NCBI GenBank assembly: GCA_028571685.1
Contig: CM053162.1
Span: 6,390,001 to 6,454,000 of the forward strand
From: Heterohyrax brucei
Lineage: Eukaryota; Chordata; Mammalia; Hyracoidea; Procaviidae
Length of the DNA stretch: 64,000 nucleotides
Direction of reading: 5' to 3'
Made by a program: the position numbers and the translations under genes. Under the pieces are notes generated by a model. The model worked only from the letters and a program-made list of their open reading frames with translations. It ran no database searches and was not told where the DNA came from. Every line of letters begins with the position of its first letter. Within the stretch, counting starts at the first letter, position 1. This document shows positions 34,801 through 45,560 of this stretch, piece by piece.

Positions 34801-35585
34801 AGTCTCATTAACAACTTTTCATATGCAGATGACACAATCATGTTTGCTGAAAGGGAAGGAAACTTGAAGCACTTACTGATGAGGATGGAAGGCTTCAGCC
34901 TTCATTATGTATTACACTTGAACATAAAGAAAACAAAATTCCTCACAACTGTACCAGTAAGTATCGTGGTGACACAGGAGAAAAGATCGAAGTTGTCAAA
35001 GTTGTCATTTTACTTGGATCCACAATCAACACCCAAGGAAACAGCAGTTCAGACACCTAAAGAAGCACTGCATTTGGCAAACTGTAATAGATCTCTTTCA
35101 AGTGTTAAAAAGCAAAGATGTCATTTTAAGGACTAAAGTGCACCTGACCCAAGTCCCAATGTTTCAGATTATCTCATGTGGGGCAAAACACTGACTAAAG
35201 AAGACCAAAGAATTGATACTTTTGAATTGTGGTGCTGGCGAAGAATATTGAATACACCATGGAGTACCAGAACAATAAACATACCACTGTGGAAGAAGTA
35301 CAGCCAGAATGCTCCTTAGATGTGAGGATGGCGAGACCTTGTCTCACCTACTTTGGATATGTTATCGGAAGGCACCAGTTCCTGGAGGAGGACATCATGC
35401 TTGGTAAAGAAAAGGGTCAGTGAAAAAGAGGAAGACTCCCAAGGAGATGTACTGACACAGAGGCTGCAACAATGGGCCCAAGCATGACAATTATGAAGAT
35501 GCTGCAAGAACAGGCAGCATTTCATTCTGTTGCACATAGGGTTGCTATGACGGAGAATGAACTTAATGGCGCCTAACAACATTCA
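31885..35585 (+). mobile_element. Near full-length RTE/BovB-like LINE with inserted LTR
   Basis: The 5' UTR-like part ('gttgctatgatactggaagc', 'gccaggaaacaagcccctc', 'gacatggatggagtaaagc') leads into an APE-endonuclease/RT reading frame. Readable protein blocks are: before the LTR, a segment equivalent to TGIGHFESDNHIMYY; after it, VNTSIFQIY-like sequence. In the RT there are FIDCARVFDCVDHNKLWITL (34525-34585), YADDTIMFAE with the catalytic YADD at 34822-34833, and LNIKKTKFLTT. Near the C-terminus there is CLTYFGYVIGRHQFLEEDIM. The 3' end is 'gcgcctaacaaca'. The frame carries numerous stops and frameshifts, so it is dead. Without the LTR it is about 3.16 kb, full RTE length. Confidence 0.85.
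32414..32952 (+). mobile_element. MaLR-type solo LTR inside the RTE LINE
   Basis: Starts 'tgtcaggaattgaattatg' and ends near 'gatgattaaaacc', with a short tandem duplication of the terminal sequence. RTE sequence continues in register on both sides. 'tctgg' flanks it at 32409-32413 and 32953-32957, a 5-bp target duplication. It is a fossil with no internal region, and is the same family as the LTRs at 2962 and 23895. Confidence 0.85.
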
Positions 35586-36256
35586 TTTCATTGTATGTGT
35601 AATGAAATAGTCCCGAGGGGAATAGTAATACTTCCAAGCCACAGCTAACAAGCAGAGAATCCAGCCTCCAGCACTGGGTCTAATTTAGTTCAAACTCCTG
35701 CTCTACTACCCGTCAGGCTGCCCCCTGTTGAATCCTGTAATGCTAATAGGTACAAGGAAAGAGAATCTAGCCATTGCTTTATGAGTTCATTCTTTGCATA
35801 GTTTGTTAGTATCAAAGCTCTCTCAGATCAAATCCACAACTAAATCCTCATTTCTGCAGCCCTATACCTGGTACAGGAAATCCAAACTGGGACAAAGAAA
35901 TGATGTTACGGTCTTTTATCTGGATCAGAAAGAGATTTTAGCAATAATGAATGCTTCAACTATTCATCTGGTGGACTCTGGCCAAACCAAAAAGACTTTA
36001 TCCCTACATGTGTGTAAGCTACATATCATCAGTTTACAGAGCAATTTAGGTAGTTGTAGAAAAATGAAGGAAAATTTACCTAGTAGACAAATGTTGGGTG
36101 TATCTAATTGATAAACTTGGTCTGAAACTACAGAAAAGGTAAGTTGTTCGTAGTAAAGATTTAAAGTCTTTTTCATATGATGCATTGAGAGATTTATTTA
36201 AGGGAAACTTACTGTTGTCTTACTGCTACTGCTATTTTTGTTTTTTCATTTAATAG
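35586..36256. other. Unassigned sequence upstream of exon-like block
   Basis: A plus frame of 105 codons (35794-36111) has no recognisable motif. No repeat recognised. The last 45 bp form a pyrimidine-rich tract leading to 'cattta' and 'atag' at 36256. Confidence 0.3.
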
Positions 36257-36496
36257 TTAAAATTGGAAGATATAAGCATAATGTTAAAAACAGTTACTCG
36301 AGCAAAATCACGCAAAATTAGAGCGAAAGACACAATTATAGTCAACATGATACGTAGCACAGTTTTGCAGCTGCTCTTCTATGTCTTGCTGTACTATCCA
36401 CCAAAAAGACTGACGCCATTACTCACACGACGGGAGGTGGTACGCAACATGTGCCCTGGCCGATGTGTTTCCGGACCTTGCACTGTGAGAACTTAG
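36257..36496 (+). other. CpG-retaining exon-like segment (unproven)
   Basis: Preceded by 'gctatttttgttttttcatt' and 'taatag' (an acceptor-like tract) and followed by 'gtaaga' directly after 'acttag' (a strong donor). It is 240 bp with about ten CpGs, whereas neighbouring sequence is nearly CpG-free. One frame is open until a stop that falls on the last three bases. It includes KSRKIRAKDTIIVNMIRSTV, then LQLLFYVLLYYPPKRLTPLL, then TRREVVRNMCPGRCVSGPCT. I recognise no family. It could be a host exon (untranslated or a last coding exon), a non-coding RNA exon, or part of an unrecognised insertion. Confidence 0.3.
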
Positions 36497-36692
36497 GTAA
36501 GACCGAAAGGAATTTATGCTTATTTCTCTTTCATACAGAAGCAAACAAGAAAACTTGATATTATACACACTAGTGCTGGTTTAAGCGACATCACCCCTTC
36601 CAAATCTGGCCCAATGCCCAGCAATACGATGGTTACCATTTATCAATAAAATTGCAACAACTCTAGCTTTCAACATAACCATTATGTGACAA
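36497..36692. other. Unassigned sequence between exon-like block and AfroSINE pair
   Basis: Short AT-rich interval. No feature seen. Confidence 0.3.
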
Positions 36693-36694
36693 AA

Positions 36695-36858
36695 ATGAAA
36701 CCAAACCCACTGCCACTGACTTAATTCTGACACATAGTGACCCTATAGGACAAAGTAGAACTGGTCCATAGAGTTTGCAAGTAACACCTGACAGATTTAA
36801 CTTACTGATCTGTTGGTTAGCAGACTTAACATTTAACAACCATGCCACCAGGGTCTCC
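36695..36858 (-). mobile_element. AfroSINE, antisense
   Basis: 'aaaccaaacccactgccac' (tail), 'ctggtccatagagtttgc' (body), 'ttggttagcagacttaac' (head), ending 'catgccaccagggtctcc'. First member of a doublet. Confidence 0.85.
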
Positions 36859-36877
36859 ACCAACTGACAGAAGTACT

Positions 36878-37042
36878 ACCAAAACCAAAAACCTAGCACT
36901 GTTGAGTCAGTTCCGACTCATAGTGACCCTGTAGGTCAGAGTACAATTGCCCATAGAGTTTCCAAGGGGTGCCTGGTTGATTTGAACTGCTGACCATTTG
37001 GGTAGCATACATATCACTGAACCACTACTCCACCAGGGTTTC
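36878..37042 (-). mobile_element. AfroSINE, antisense
   Basis: 'gagtcagttccgactcatag' (tail), 'gcccatagagtttccaagg' (body), 'ctactccaccagggtttc' (head end). It is separated by about 20 bp from the previous copy in the same orientation. Confidence 0.85.
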
Positions 37043-37308
37043 TGACAGAAGAATATAAATCACTAAATAAAGAAGAGTCCCTAAAATATTACAATTTGCA
37101 TTTCATACTTATACTTTATGTCCGTACTTCCGACTATACCAGCACACATGCACATTTGAGTTTTTTCCAAATTTACCAAAATGTGAAAAAGAGAACCAGA
37201 AGAGAATAAGTGGTAATTCACATAGGATAGTTTCGTGAAAAGGAAAATCGATGAACACAGATCTTGGGTGAACAAGCTAATACAGTAGGAAACCATTATC
37301 CCTTCCAG

Positions 37309-37603
37309 AGAATCAAGGCAAATGCAACATGATCGAAGAACACTGAAAAACGGAAGAATCTGGTCATTCTCTATCCTGTTAGCATTATTTCTTCTTGTAT
37401 ATAATCTTTCTGAAACTTTTTACTCCAAATCGAGTGCTGCTGAGCCACAGGAAAAAGAAAAGAGAATGTTCTTCAAGGTTACTAAAGGCCGACCGAAGTT
37501 CCTGGGCTCCACCTCTTCGCCTGTTTATGAATGGTTTAGGCTAGATTTGTCTGAATCTACTCCTGAGGGAGAACATCAGGGAGGTGGACCCAGCAGAGAC
37601 TGA
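37309..37603 (+). other. Exon-like ORF with a type II membrane-anchor look (unproven)
   Basis: Follows an acceptor-like 'accattatcccttccag'. The ATG at 37322 opens 93 codons. After a basic N-terminus (MQHDRRTLKNGR) comes a hydrophobic stretch IWSFSILLALFLLVYNL (residues 13-29), as in signal-anchored Golgi enzymes. A polar part follows (PQEKEKRMFFKVTKGRPKF). Several CpGs are retained. I recognise no family, and the frame ends with GGGPSRD at a stop. It is adjacent to the exon-like block at 36257 on the same strand, which raises the chance that both belong to one transcript. A chance ORF remains possible. Confidence 0.3.
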
Positions 37604-39229
37604 TCTGATAACATGATATCTGAACGCTCTAAGGCACGATCCTGTTGTGTGGAAGAATGAATGAGGCTTGGCAAAATGCCAAGGAATTCTGTGTGTGTCT
37701 TCACGAGAGGCCTGGAAATCCCTTGAAGGAGTTGATGGTATTTCCAAGTTTTAGGACCGAAATTGGCTGAAACTCTTCATTCTTAATTGGAAGAAACTAC
37801 AGAAGAGGAAGAAGACAGGTACCCAAAAAGAAAGGGAAGACTTAGGGGACCAGTAATAGCAAATGCGAAGTGAAAAGGGAGCCAGATTACCCCAGAGAGC
37901 CCCAAAGAGAATAGCCCACAGGAAGAGCAAGGGCTGGAGGAGGCTGGGAGTTGAGGATTGGGGAGAGGGACAGTGAAGGTACAATACCGTCACAATGTGT
38001 CTCCTTGGGTTAATAAGAAAGGAACAAGCCCATAAGCACACATTATCCATACCGGTAAACTATCCAAGTAAGTTTATACAAACTGATTACTGCACGTATA
38101 AGAAGCAGCAATGTACAAACAATATTTCAGAATCAACAGTTGCAGTTGCATCTTCTAAGTATAAACACACATTACAATAGCATTCAGTCCTTCTGTGTTT
38201 GCCTGTCTGTGACACCTCCACTTTCTCAGAAGTCACTGATCGCCACTGAGACTTCGTATACTTACTCATGATTTATATTCTCCCTACTTATAAAAAAAGC
38301 TGGGAGACAGCTTGCGATGTTAAAATATATATAAAGCAAAAGAGCTAAAAATGAAAATAGGAACATAATCCATCTAAAATGAATAAAGAAATGTATCAGG
38401 CACCACCTGGCCTGGGTAGCAGTGCAGTTGGACACTAAATTTAGCCTGGAGCTGCTAAAATGGAGAGAGACTCATGTGAGTTTCAACATTCTCGCTGATG
38501 AAATCAGAAGCATCCCAGCTCACGTGACCAGTGACTCTTCCTGGTCCTCGTTAGCGTGTGCCGCAGTTGACAGTAAACTGACAGTATCTTACATTATATT
38601 TTTATAAAATGTACAACAGTGTATTTGGGTGGGCTTTCTTACCTTGGCTCCCTGTGCATGGCAACTTGAAGACACTGCATTTAGGTTAGGTCCGTTCCTC
38701 AGATATCCACCAACACAACAACTTGTATCACGTCTAACACAGTGGTTCTGAACTCAGGGAATGTTTAACACATGTACTGGAAACTCTGTCTAATACAGTG
38801 GGGCTCAAGAGGGTTCAAGGGGAGGAGTAATTTTTTTTTTTTTTTTTTTAATTAAGAACCGCGGCAGTACACACAGCTCATGTTTTATGCTCATTCCTGA
38901 TTAAAGAAAGGCTATCAGCCAATGGGTCTTACTTCTCTCTGAGAACTGGCTTCTAAATTTTTCAAATTAGTGTCTTTCTATCAGTGCTTTCTCACCTTGA
39001 AAGTTCAAAGGAATTAAAATGCCTTATATCTTGGAAATGGTAATACACTCCATACTCTAAAGGGGAGGCAAGCAGGAGATCTTGCTCAAAGCTACAAAGG
39101 GGCATTGCTTAAAGAAGTGAGCCTTGTCTGGCTTACAGCCTGGTGTCGGGTCCCTCATTGAGTTCCAGGGAACCATCGGGAATCATGGATCCAAGTAAAG
39201 CGAGGGTTGCAGACTTTATACTCAGGGTA
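37604..39229. other. Unassigned sequence
   Basis: Contains a T-run at about 38829-38849. The minus frame at 37751-38050 and others lack recognisable motifs. No repeat recognised. Confidence 0.35.
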
Positions 39230-39455
39230 AAGGAACTGGCATTCAAAGAACACCTGATATGCACTAGGTGCCATTGCTAGGCACTGTCACACGCAGAGCT
39301 TTACTGAAAGTGTTACTGTTTTGAAATACTATTACTACCCGATTTTGGTAATAAAGAAACGAAGGCTCAAAGTGGTTAAAATAATTTTCTTAGGGTTACA
39401 CACCTGATGAATGGTAAAGTCAAGATTCAGTTAATATCTGTCTTAAACTAATATC
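39230..39455 (-). mobile_element. MIR SINE, antisense
   Basis: 'cactaggtgccattgctagg', 'cactgtcacacgcagagctt', 'gaaacgaaggctcaaagtgg', then 'gtcaagattcag', in MIR antisense order. Confidence 0.75.
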
Positions 39456-39539
39456 CACACACTCGCCTCTGACTGTAACTTCACTCTGGGATTACTCTTT
39501 CCCAGAGTTTTGCCTCCACAAGGATACAGGGAAATGGCC

Positions 39540-39735
39540 TGTGTAATAGCAAAGGTTCTCGAGTCGCAACTTCCAGGCTCCTATCCTCTTTCCACACCTT
39601 AAGACTGGTGGCATTAGTTACTCAAACTCTCTGTTCCTCAATTTTTTCATCTTGTAGGAGTGGTATCTACTTTGTAGATATGTGATGTGAATTAAGTGAG
39701 AACTTTTGTGCAATATGAGAAAGTAGTGATTAATT
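39540..39735 (+). mobile_element. MIR SINE
   Basis: 'gagtcgcaacttccaggctc', 'ctctctgttcctcaatttt', 'tgtgatgtgaattaagtgag', in MIR sense order. It lies close to the antisense MIR, so the two face each other in opposite orientations. Confidence 0.65.
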
Positions 39736-40859
39736 TCTGGCTGATCTAAAGCTGTAGCAGTAGTGAGGTGTAGGGGCGATCAGTGACCATCAGTCAGAGC
39801 TTAATGAACCAAGGGGGGGTCTTAAGATTCAGATTTACCCCAGCAGAATTCCAACAGCCATTTGAGATGAGGATAGCGGGGACGAGGTAAAGGGAATATG
39901 GAAGCAGCAGCCACCCGGAGATCCACATTTAAGACTTCTAAATTGTCACTACAAGTTTCTTCTCATTTTAAAAGTCTATAATCTTACTAAGAATAAAATA
40001 AAATAAGAGCACACTTTTTAGAAATAACATTTGGAAGGCAAAAACTGGCACTGACTAAGCCTTCGGAAATAATTTTAATTTCATTTGGGACAAAAGAGGA
40101 GCAAGAAAAGGACAGTTCCCATTTCCTGGGGAAGCAGTGAGACGTTAACAGATGTCAAAGGCAGCGGGACTGCTCAGCCCCTACTTGGCTGCCACATCTT
40201 CCCCAAAGGGGAGAAGAAGATCTTCAAACTATGAAAGCATAAAAAAAGGATCCCAGGATTGCAAGACGAGTGATTGATTTGGAGAGGGATCTCTTTCATT
40301 CAAACAGGAGTTCTCAAACTACAGGAGAAAAGAGCTGGAAACCTAGCTGTGCCATGAGCGAAAGCCCATCTGACCTCTCTAAACCACATTGCTGGATATG
40401 GCTCATCACGCAGACTTGGCTGTCAAGGAGGTGTCAGGGTAAAAATTAAAAAGTTCAGACTTACTGATCAACACTGCTGTCGTAGTTAAGAGTGGAAGGA
40501 ACTGATGCCAAGAATAGGGATGTGATTGCTGATGGTCATAGTACTTCAATTAAGGAAGATAGCACTCCATTTAAGACACCACTGGTCTCCCATTTTCCAG
40601 TTGGTGAAAAGACCATCATAAATTGCATTAAGCTGAAGCTTCACTAAGAAAAAAGTAAAACAACATGTAGGTTCAACTTTTTAGCTTCGTTTACCTGTAA
40701 AGATTAATCCAGTTCTATGTACATTAGATGCGGATGTACAAAGAGGTGAATCATCTTCAAGGTAGGAAAGATGGGACCTGTGCACAAACAATTCCAATAT
40801 AATGCGAACACAGAGAGGTACACATAAAATGCCTGGGGAACTATATATTTCTCACTGAT
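39736..40859. other. Unassigned sequence
   Basis: No repeat or coding segment recognised. Confidence 0.35.
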
Positions 40860-41350
40860 GCCATCAGGATGGCTTTACGGAGAAGACAGCATGTGAAGAG
40901 AGAGATTTGAGGAGACTAGGGCATTTTGACACAACATAAAAAGACAGTGTGAGCAGAAAAAAGGAGCAATCAGTAACAAAGAAGGAGAGACAGACAAAGC
41001 TCAGGGTGTACATGTGAAACATCAGACAGCTAGGGATGGTCTGGCTGACAAATGGGGAGAGCAAACAAAGGTAACTCAAAGTAAGGCGGGAAGTGTATGT
41101 AATTTCCAGACTGGAGGCCAGGCTAAAGTCTTTGGGCAGGATTCCATGGCTGGCAACAGAGAATTACTGAAGTGTCTAGGCAGACCCTGATACAACCATA
41201 GCCACACATAGGGAAGATTGATCTCGTGGCAGTGTGTAAGATGGATTGGAGCGGGAAAAGAGTGGAGGCACAGAGATCAGCCGGAGATGATTAAATAAGT
41301 TCAGGTGTGAGGTAAGGAAGGTCTGGGCTAGAGTTGAGGGAGTCAGGGAT
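40860..41350 (+). repeat. Old mammalian interspersed repeat, family not assigned
   Basis: Same order of blocks as 11936-12185 and 52880-53600: 'ggctttacggagaagacag', 'gaagagagagatttgagg', 'ggagcgggaaaagagtgg', 'gcacagagatcag'. An A-run at 41381-41395 follows. Confidence 0.4.
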
Positions 41351-41395
41351 AGAAGAAATATTTTGATAAAACTTGTCCAAAAAAAAAAAAAAAAG

Positions 41396-41860
41396 ATGGT
41401 CTAGTGGAGTAAAAGAATGGCGGCAGAAAATAAGTTCCATTTCCTCATCTGTAAAACAAAGAGGATACCTTATATTTTTGAGATCCATCCAATCTATAAA
41501 GTCCTAATTCTAAGTGGGATGGAAGCAGATCTTTGATTCCTACAACTGTAGACTGAACCAAAATGAAGCAGGGTTTAGCTGCAACCTGCATTTCAATGGA
41601 GATGTCAGAACAACACTGGCTTTAGGGATGAAGCGGGACTCATTTGTATACTCAGGGCTTCCACGTTCCCTGCAAGAGTGGAGGGTGACCTTCCTTCAAC
41701 TGTACTCAACATGGCATTCACTTTTGAGGTTTCTAGCAAACCCAACACAGCCCGCAGATTCAGTTTGAGGCCACCTTCAAATCTGTACCCACAGCTCCAT
41801 CTGTTGGTGGTGGGGTCCTGTGATCCTGTGCAAACCACACTCCTACTTTGGGGCCCTCAG
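41396..41860. other. Unassigned sequence
   Basis: Overlapping frames of 77-123 codons on both strands run into the CA-rich tract, so they do not support a gene. The GC-rich part at 41740-41850 is otherwise unassigned. Confidence 0.3.
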
Positions 41861-42325
41861 CATACACACATGGACACACATGTGTTTGTACACAGACACA
41901 TACATGGACACATGTGGGCACACACCGACACACCCACATGTGCATACACACATGTAAACAATACCATATATAGACACATATGCAAACATGTGCACACATG
42001 TATACACACACATAAAGATTCACATACACACATTCAGGCACACACATAAACATATATGTGCTCCACACACTGAAGTCACATGTGTTCACATATATATAAA
42101 TGTGTGCACACACATGTACTCATGTGGAAGCATTCACATAAACATGCACATGCAGAAACACACAATGCACACACATGCACAGGTACACACACAGTGCACT
42201 CATCCACACACATAAACACATGCATTGGCACAATAGTGAAAGCACGAACACATGCATACCCAAGCACACTCTTTCTCACAAATGTACTCATACAAACACA
42301 CACATGTACAGTGCATGTACACAGT
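41861..42325. repeat. Degenerate CA-rich minisatellite-like tract
   Basis: About 460 bp built from variants of 'acacatg', 'gcacacac' and 'acatacac'. It is mostly alternating purine-pyrimidine with scattered TATA and GTG interruptions. Long open frames on both strands and in several phases are a by-product of this composition. Confidence 0.9.
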
Positions 42326-43103
42326 GGCTACTCCCCTCTGTGACGCTCCATGCTGTGAGTACACAGCCTCTCTCCTCTAGTCTGCTTGGCCTCCCAGCAC
42401 TTTCTCTCGGCTTTCAGGAGCTCTGAGTCCTGTTTTCTGCCAGGCCCTAGTGTCTAAGTTGAAGCACATTTTCTCCCTTCCCCTGCTGGAAAATGTAAAT
42501 AGCAGACCGGTAAGATTCAATGTTTTGGGAGGACACGCTGTAGGACATCTGAAAAGCTAATTTGCTGGTTAATTTACTTGCAGGCTGCTAACTGTTTCTG
42601 CAGTTCCATCCAGCCCTGCGCTGCCCTGTTCTAAGAGACCCAGAAGGAGGAAGACAGGCCTGCCTGTCTCTGTCTGAGTCCCGCTCTCCGTCTTGGCAGA
42701 AACACTGCTTTCCCTGTTTTCCTTGCAGAGGAATGAGGGAGACAGCCTGGTTTCTGAAGAAACAGTTCCTATTAACCTATTTTTTTCCCAAAGTTATGAG
42801 TTTGTCTGAAGAATCCCAAGTTCAAACAGATTTACTTTTAAATCAGAAAACTCCTGACATTAATGAAAATAACCACTTTTTTTTTTAACCTTTTAGAAAG
42901 AACACCATTCCCAGCCACATCTTTTAATAGCTGCCTCCTGGCGGCAGTCTAAATGATGAATCCACCAAACTGTTTAAAATGTAAGGGAGGTTATTTCAAA
43001 AGTAATCTGAGGGTGTTTCTGACTGCAAATGCAAATTCCTTTGTAAGCAGTCTCTGGCTCCATGAAGTCACAGGTATTTTTAGTATACACAGATTTGCAG
43101 GGA
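42326..43103. other. Non-repetitive block with POU/SOX-like sites
   Basis: No interspersed repeat recognised. Positions 43029-43044 carry a perfect octamer 'atgcaaat' followed 2 bp later by 'ctttgt' (SOX-like). Other sites include 'gctaatttgctggttaattt' near 42560. The composition resembles conserved regulatory DNA. Confidence 0.3.
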
Positions 43104-43110
43104 AACACAC

Positions 43111-43156
<46 letters not shown>

Positions 43157-43160
43157 GCAC
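43104..43160. repeat. (CA)n microsatellite
   Basis: About 24 CA units with one CG interruption. Confidence 0.95.
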
Positions 43161-43569
43161 ACACTAAATTAGCACAAGGTGGGCTCTTAGCTGGAACAGT
43201 CATTCCTTCGAATTTGGAAATCTGAAGGCAGTAGCCATCCTTCCTGTCCTGCACATAAATTGAAACTGGAAGTGGCACTAGTAACCCAAGTCTCTGGTGT
43301 CTCTGTCCTGTTCTGTGGGTCATGCCAGGCTGCTGGTCCTCCAGGCACCCCTGCTGAGACACCGGCCTTGGCCATCACAATGGAGTGGCCCAACAATTCC
43401 AAAGCACCAGCCCACAATCTACAGCGATATTAAGAGGCATTGTCATCTCTAATAGGCATTCACTTTTTGTATCTTTTTTTTCTTTTGCCCATGCAAATTT
43501 GGGACAAGACTGAATAGAAAAGGAAGAGGATAAAGGAAGACATATATAGATGTATGTGAGTGCATGCCT

Positions 43570-43571
43570 CT

Positions 43572-43603
<32 letters not shown>

Positions 43604-43706
43604 TTACAGTGGGAGTGGGGAGGGTGTGATGGCACCGAGCTAAGCATATACACACAGCACACCAAAGCTCTACTAAACCAAAAAAAAAAAAAGAAAAAAA
43701 AAAAAA
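43570..43706. repeat. (GT)n tract and A-rich run
   Basis: (GT)n at 43574-43604, then an A-rich run at 43680-43706. Frames across it are low-complexity artefacts. Confidence 0.9.
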
Positions 43707-43760
43707 TCCAAGCTCTGCTAGTATTGTTTAATTTGTTTTTTGGTTTTGGAAACCAGCTAT

Positions 43761-43790
43761 CAATCAAGTGCAGAACAATCAAGTGCAGAA
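43761..43790. repeat. Perfect 15-bp tandem duplication
   Basis: 'caatcaagtgcagaa' occurs twice with no difference. Confidence 0.95.
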
Positions 43791-43862
43791 GGGATGTGTT
43801 AGACTAGGTAGGCATAGTAGTGCAGTTACCTTTGGAATAACTTTCTTGCTATCCAAACATAT

Positions 43863-44065
43863 AAAACCAAAAACTCAAACCTATCACTGTCAAGTCCATC
43901 TCAAACCATAGTGACCCTCTAGGACAGAGCAAAACTGCTTTTCAAGGCTAGAATCTTTATGGAAGCGGACTGCCACATCTTTTTTTGAGGAGCTGCTGGT
44001 GGGTTTGAACCACCAACCTTTCAGTTATCTGCCAAATGCTTATCCACTCTGCCCCCAGGGGTCCC
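43863..44065 (-). mobile_element. AfroSINE, long variant, antisense
   Basis: 'tatcactgtcaagtccatct' (tail), 'gaatctttatggaagcgga' (long-variant body), 'gggtttgaaccaccaacc' (head). First of a doublet. Confidence 0.85.
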
Positions 44066-44229
44066 TAACTAAACACATACCCACTGCTGTTGAGTGATTC
44101 TGACTCAGAGCAACCTTGTAGAACTGAGTCGAAATGCCCTATAAGGTTTCCAAAGAATGACTGGTAGATTTGAACTGCCAACTCTTTCATTAGCAGCCAA
44201 ACTCTTAACCATTATACCACCAGGGTTCC
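44066..44229 (-). mobile_element. AfroSINE, antisense
   Basis: 'ccactgctgttgagtgattc' (tail), 'gccctataaggtttcc' (body), 'ttataccaccagggttcc' (head end). Directly abuts the previous copy. Confidence 0.85.
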
Positions 44230-44449
44230 AGCCAACTGTGTTTTATTTATATGGAGTATATAACCTACAGTATAGTCCACATAGAGATGACATATTCAGG
44301 AGTTTTTCTAGAGACCCTAAATTTTAATTTATTGTATTCGAAAGGAAAATCTTACTTTACAAACTATGTATTCCAAATTCTTGCTTGGTATGAGATTTTG
44401 AAATATGCTTTGGAGTCTTAATAGATACCAACTTAAATGATGGTTTTTG
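44230..44449. other. Unassigned AT-rich sequence
   Basis: No feature seen. Confidence 0.3.
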
Positions 44450-44575
44450 CCATTTGTTGGCTACGTGGTTTGGGAAAAGGCACTAAATTTTTCTCAGCCT
44501 CAGTGTTCTTGTCTGTGAATGGAGACACTAATACTTTGTGTTGATTCATAGTACAGTGAAGAAAACTAAGCATGT
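44450..44575 (+). mobile_element. MIR SINE core
   Basis: 'tggctacgtggtttgggaaa', 'ttctcagcctcagtgttctt', 'gtctgtgaatggaga', in MIR sense order. Confidence 0.65.
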
Positions 44576-45427
44576 ACTATGTGTCCACTTGCTCATCTAG
44601 CAACAGCTGGGTGACATTAGGAAAAGCCTCAGCTCTAGCACCACCCACTCAGAACAAGAACAGCACTCCAAGTAGTGGATCCAGCAGACCACATGCACGA
44701 GCGAGCAGTGGGGTGCTGGGCTCATTTCCATATTTCCCTATATCTTGGGGTTTCCAGTCCAGAAATTGTGAGTGCAAGGCAGAACAGGGACAAAAGAATA
44801 AAAATTAGCAGGTGGCAGATGTCAGCACCACATTAGGATATGTATTTTGACCATAAGAGCTGTCTCTGAACGGACTGGGTGGCAATGCGCTCCCTGTCAG
44901 CAGTTGTGTTCAAACAAAGCCGAGTAACTCTGGTCAGGGATGACATGTCAGGAGACTCTTTCATGCAGTAGAATGTCTAACTATATCAAAATCAAAATCT
45001 AATGTTCTCCCAAAACTAAAAGTCTATTTCTGTGAAAGAAAAAGATGATATTGCCACTGCTGTTTTCCCTTGAAACCTAAAGACTCTGGAAGTCCCTGGT
45101 CCCTGCTGGAGGCAAAGAAATAATAGGCAACCTCCCATGTTTCCAAGACTTGCTCTGGGACAATTCAATAGTTCACTTAGAACAAGAGGGAGAGTGAGTT
45201 TGAGAGGCAAGTTTAAAATAATAATTAGCTTTTGCGATAGTCTTAATTGAAATGGGTTAGTCCAAGACAGGATCTCTTGGGTCAATTCTACCCATTACAC
45301 TCTCCAGCTGCATTAAAATGATGCTGCCACAGGATATAACTAAGTGACCAGAAACTCTGCATTAGGCAGTTGAGACTTTTCTTCGTCATGTATTCTGATC
45401 AAATATCCCTCATTAATTTATTTTGCT
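44576..45427. other. Unassigned sequence
   Basis: Nothing recognised. Confidence 0.35.
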
Positions 45428-45560
45428 CTTCTCCCTTGCTCCTTCTGTTTGCTAGTGCTGTATATTTCAGCAAAAATATTTAGCATTCAAAACTATACAG
45501 TTTTTCCAGGTTTTGTCTTTAGGGTAATGCTGTGAATGAATGACCACTTCTCTTCCTTCC
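45428..45560 (+). repeat. Unassigned repeat, copy 1 of 2
   Basis: Shares 'tttgctag', 'atatttagcatt', 'aaacta' and 'gtctttagggta'-type blocks in the same order with 47458-47575. It is a diverged local or interspersed repeat that I cannot name. Confidence 0.5.

Noticed and set aside
41678-42343. Several frames of 75-123 codons on both strands
   Set aside because: Produced by the low-complexity CA-rich tract: open in several phases and both strands, rich in H, T, C and V repeats.
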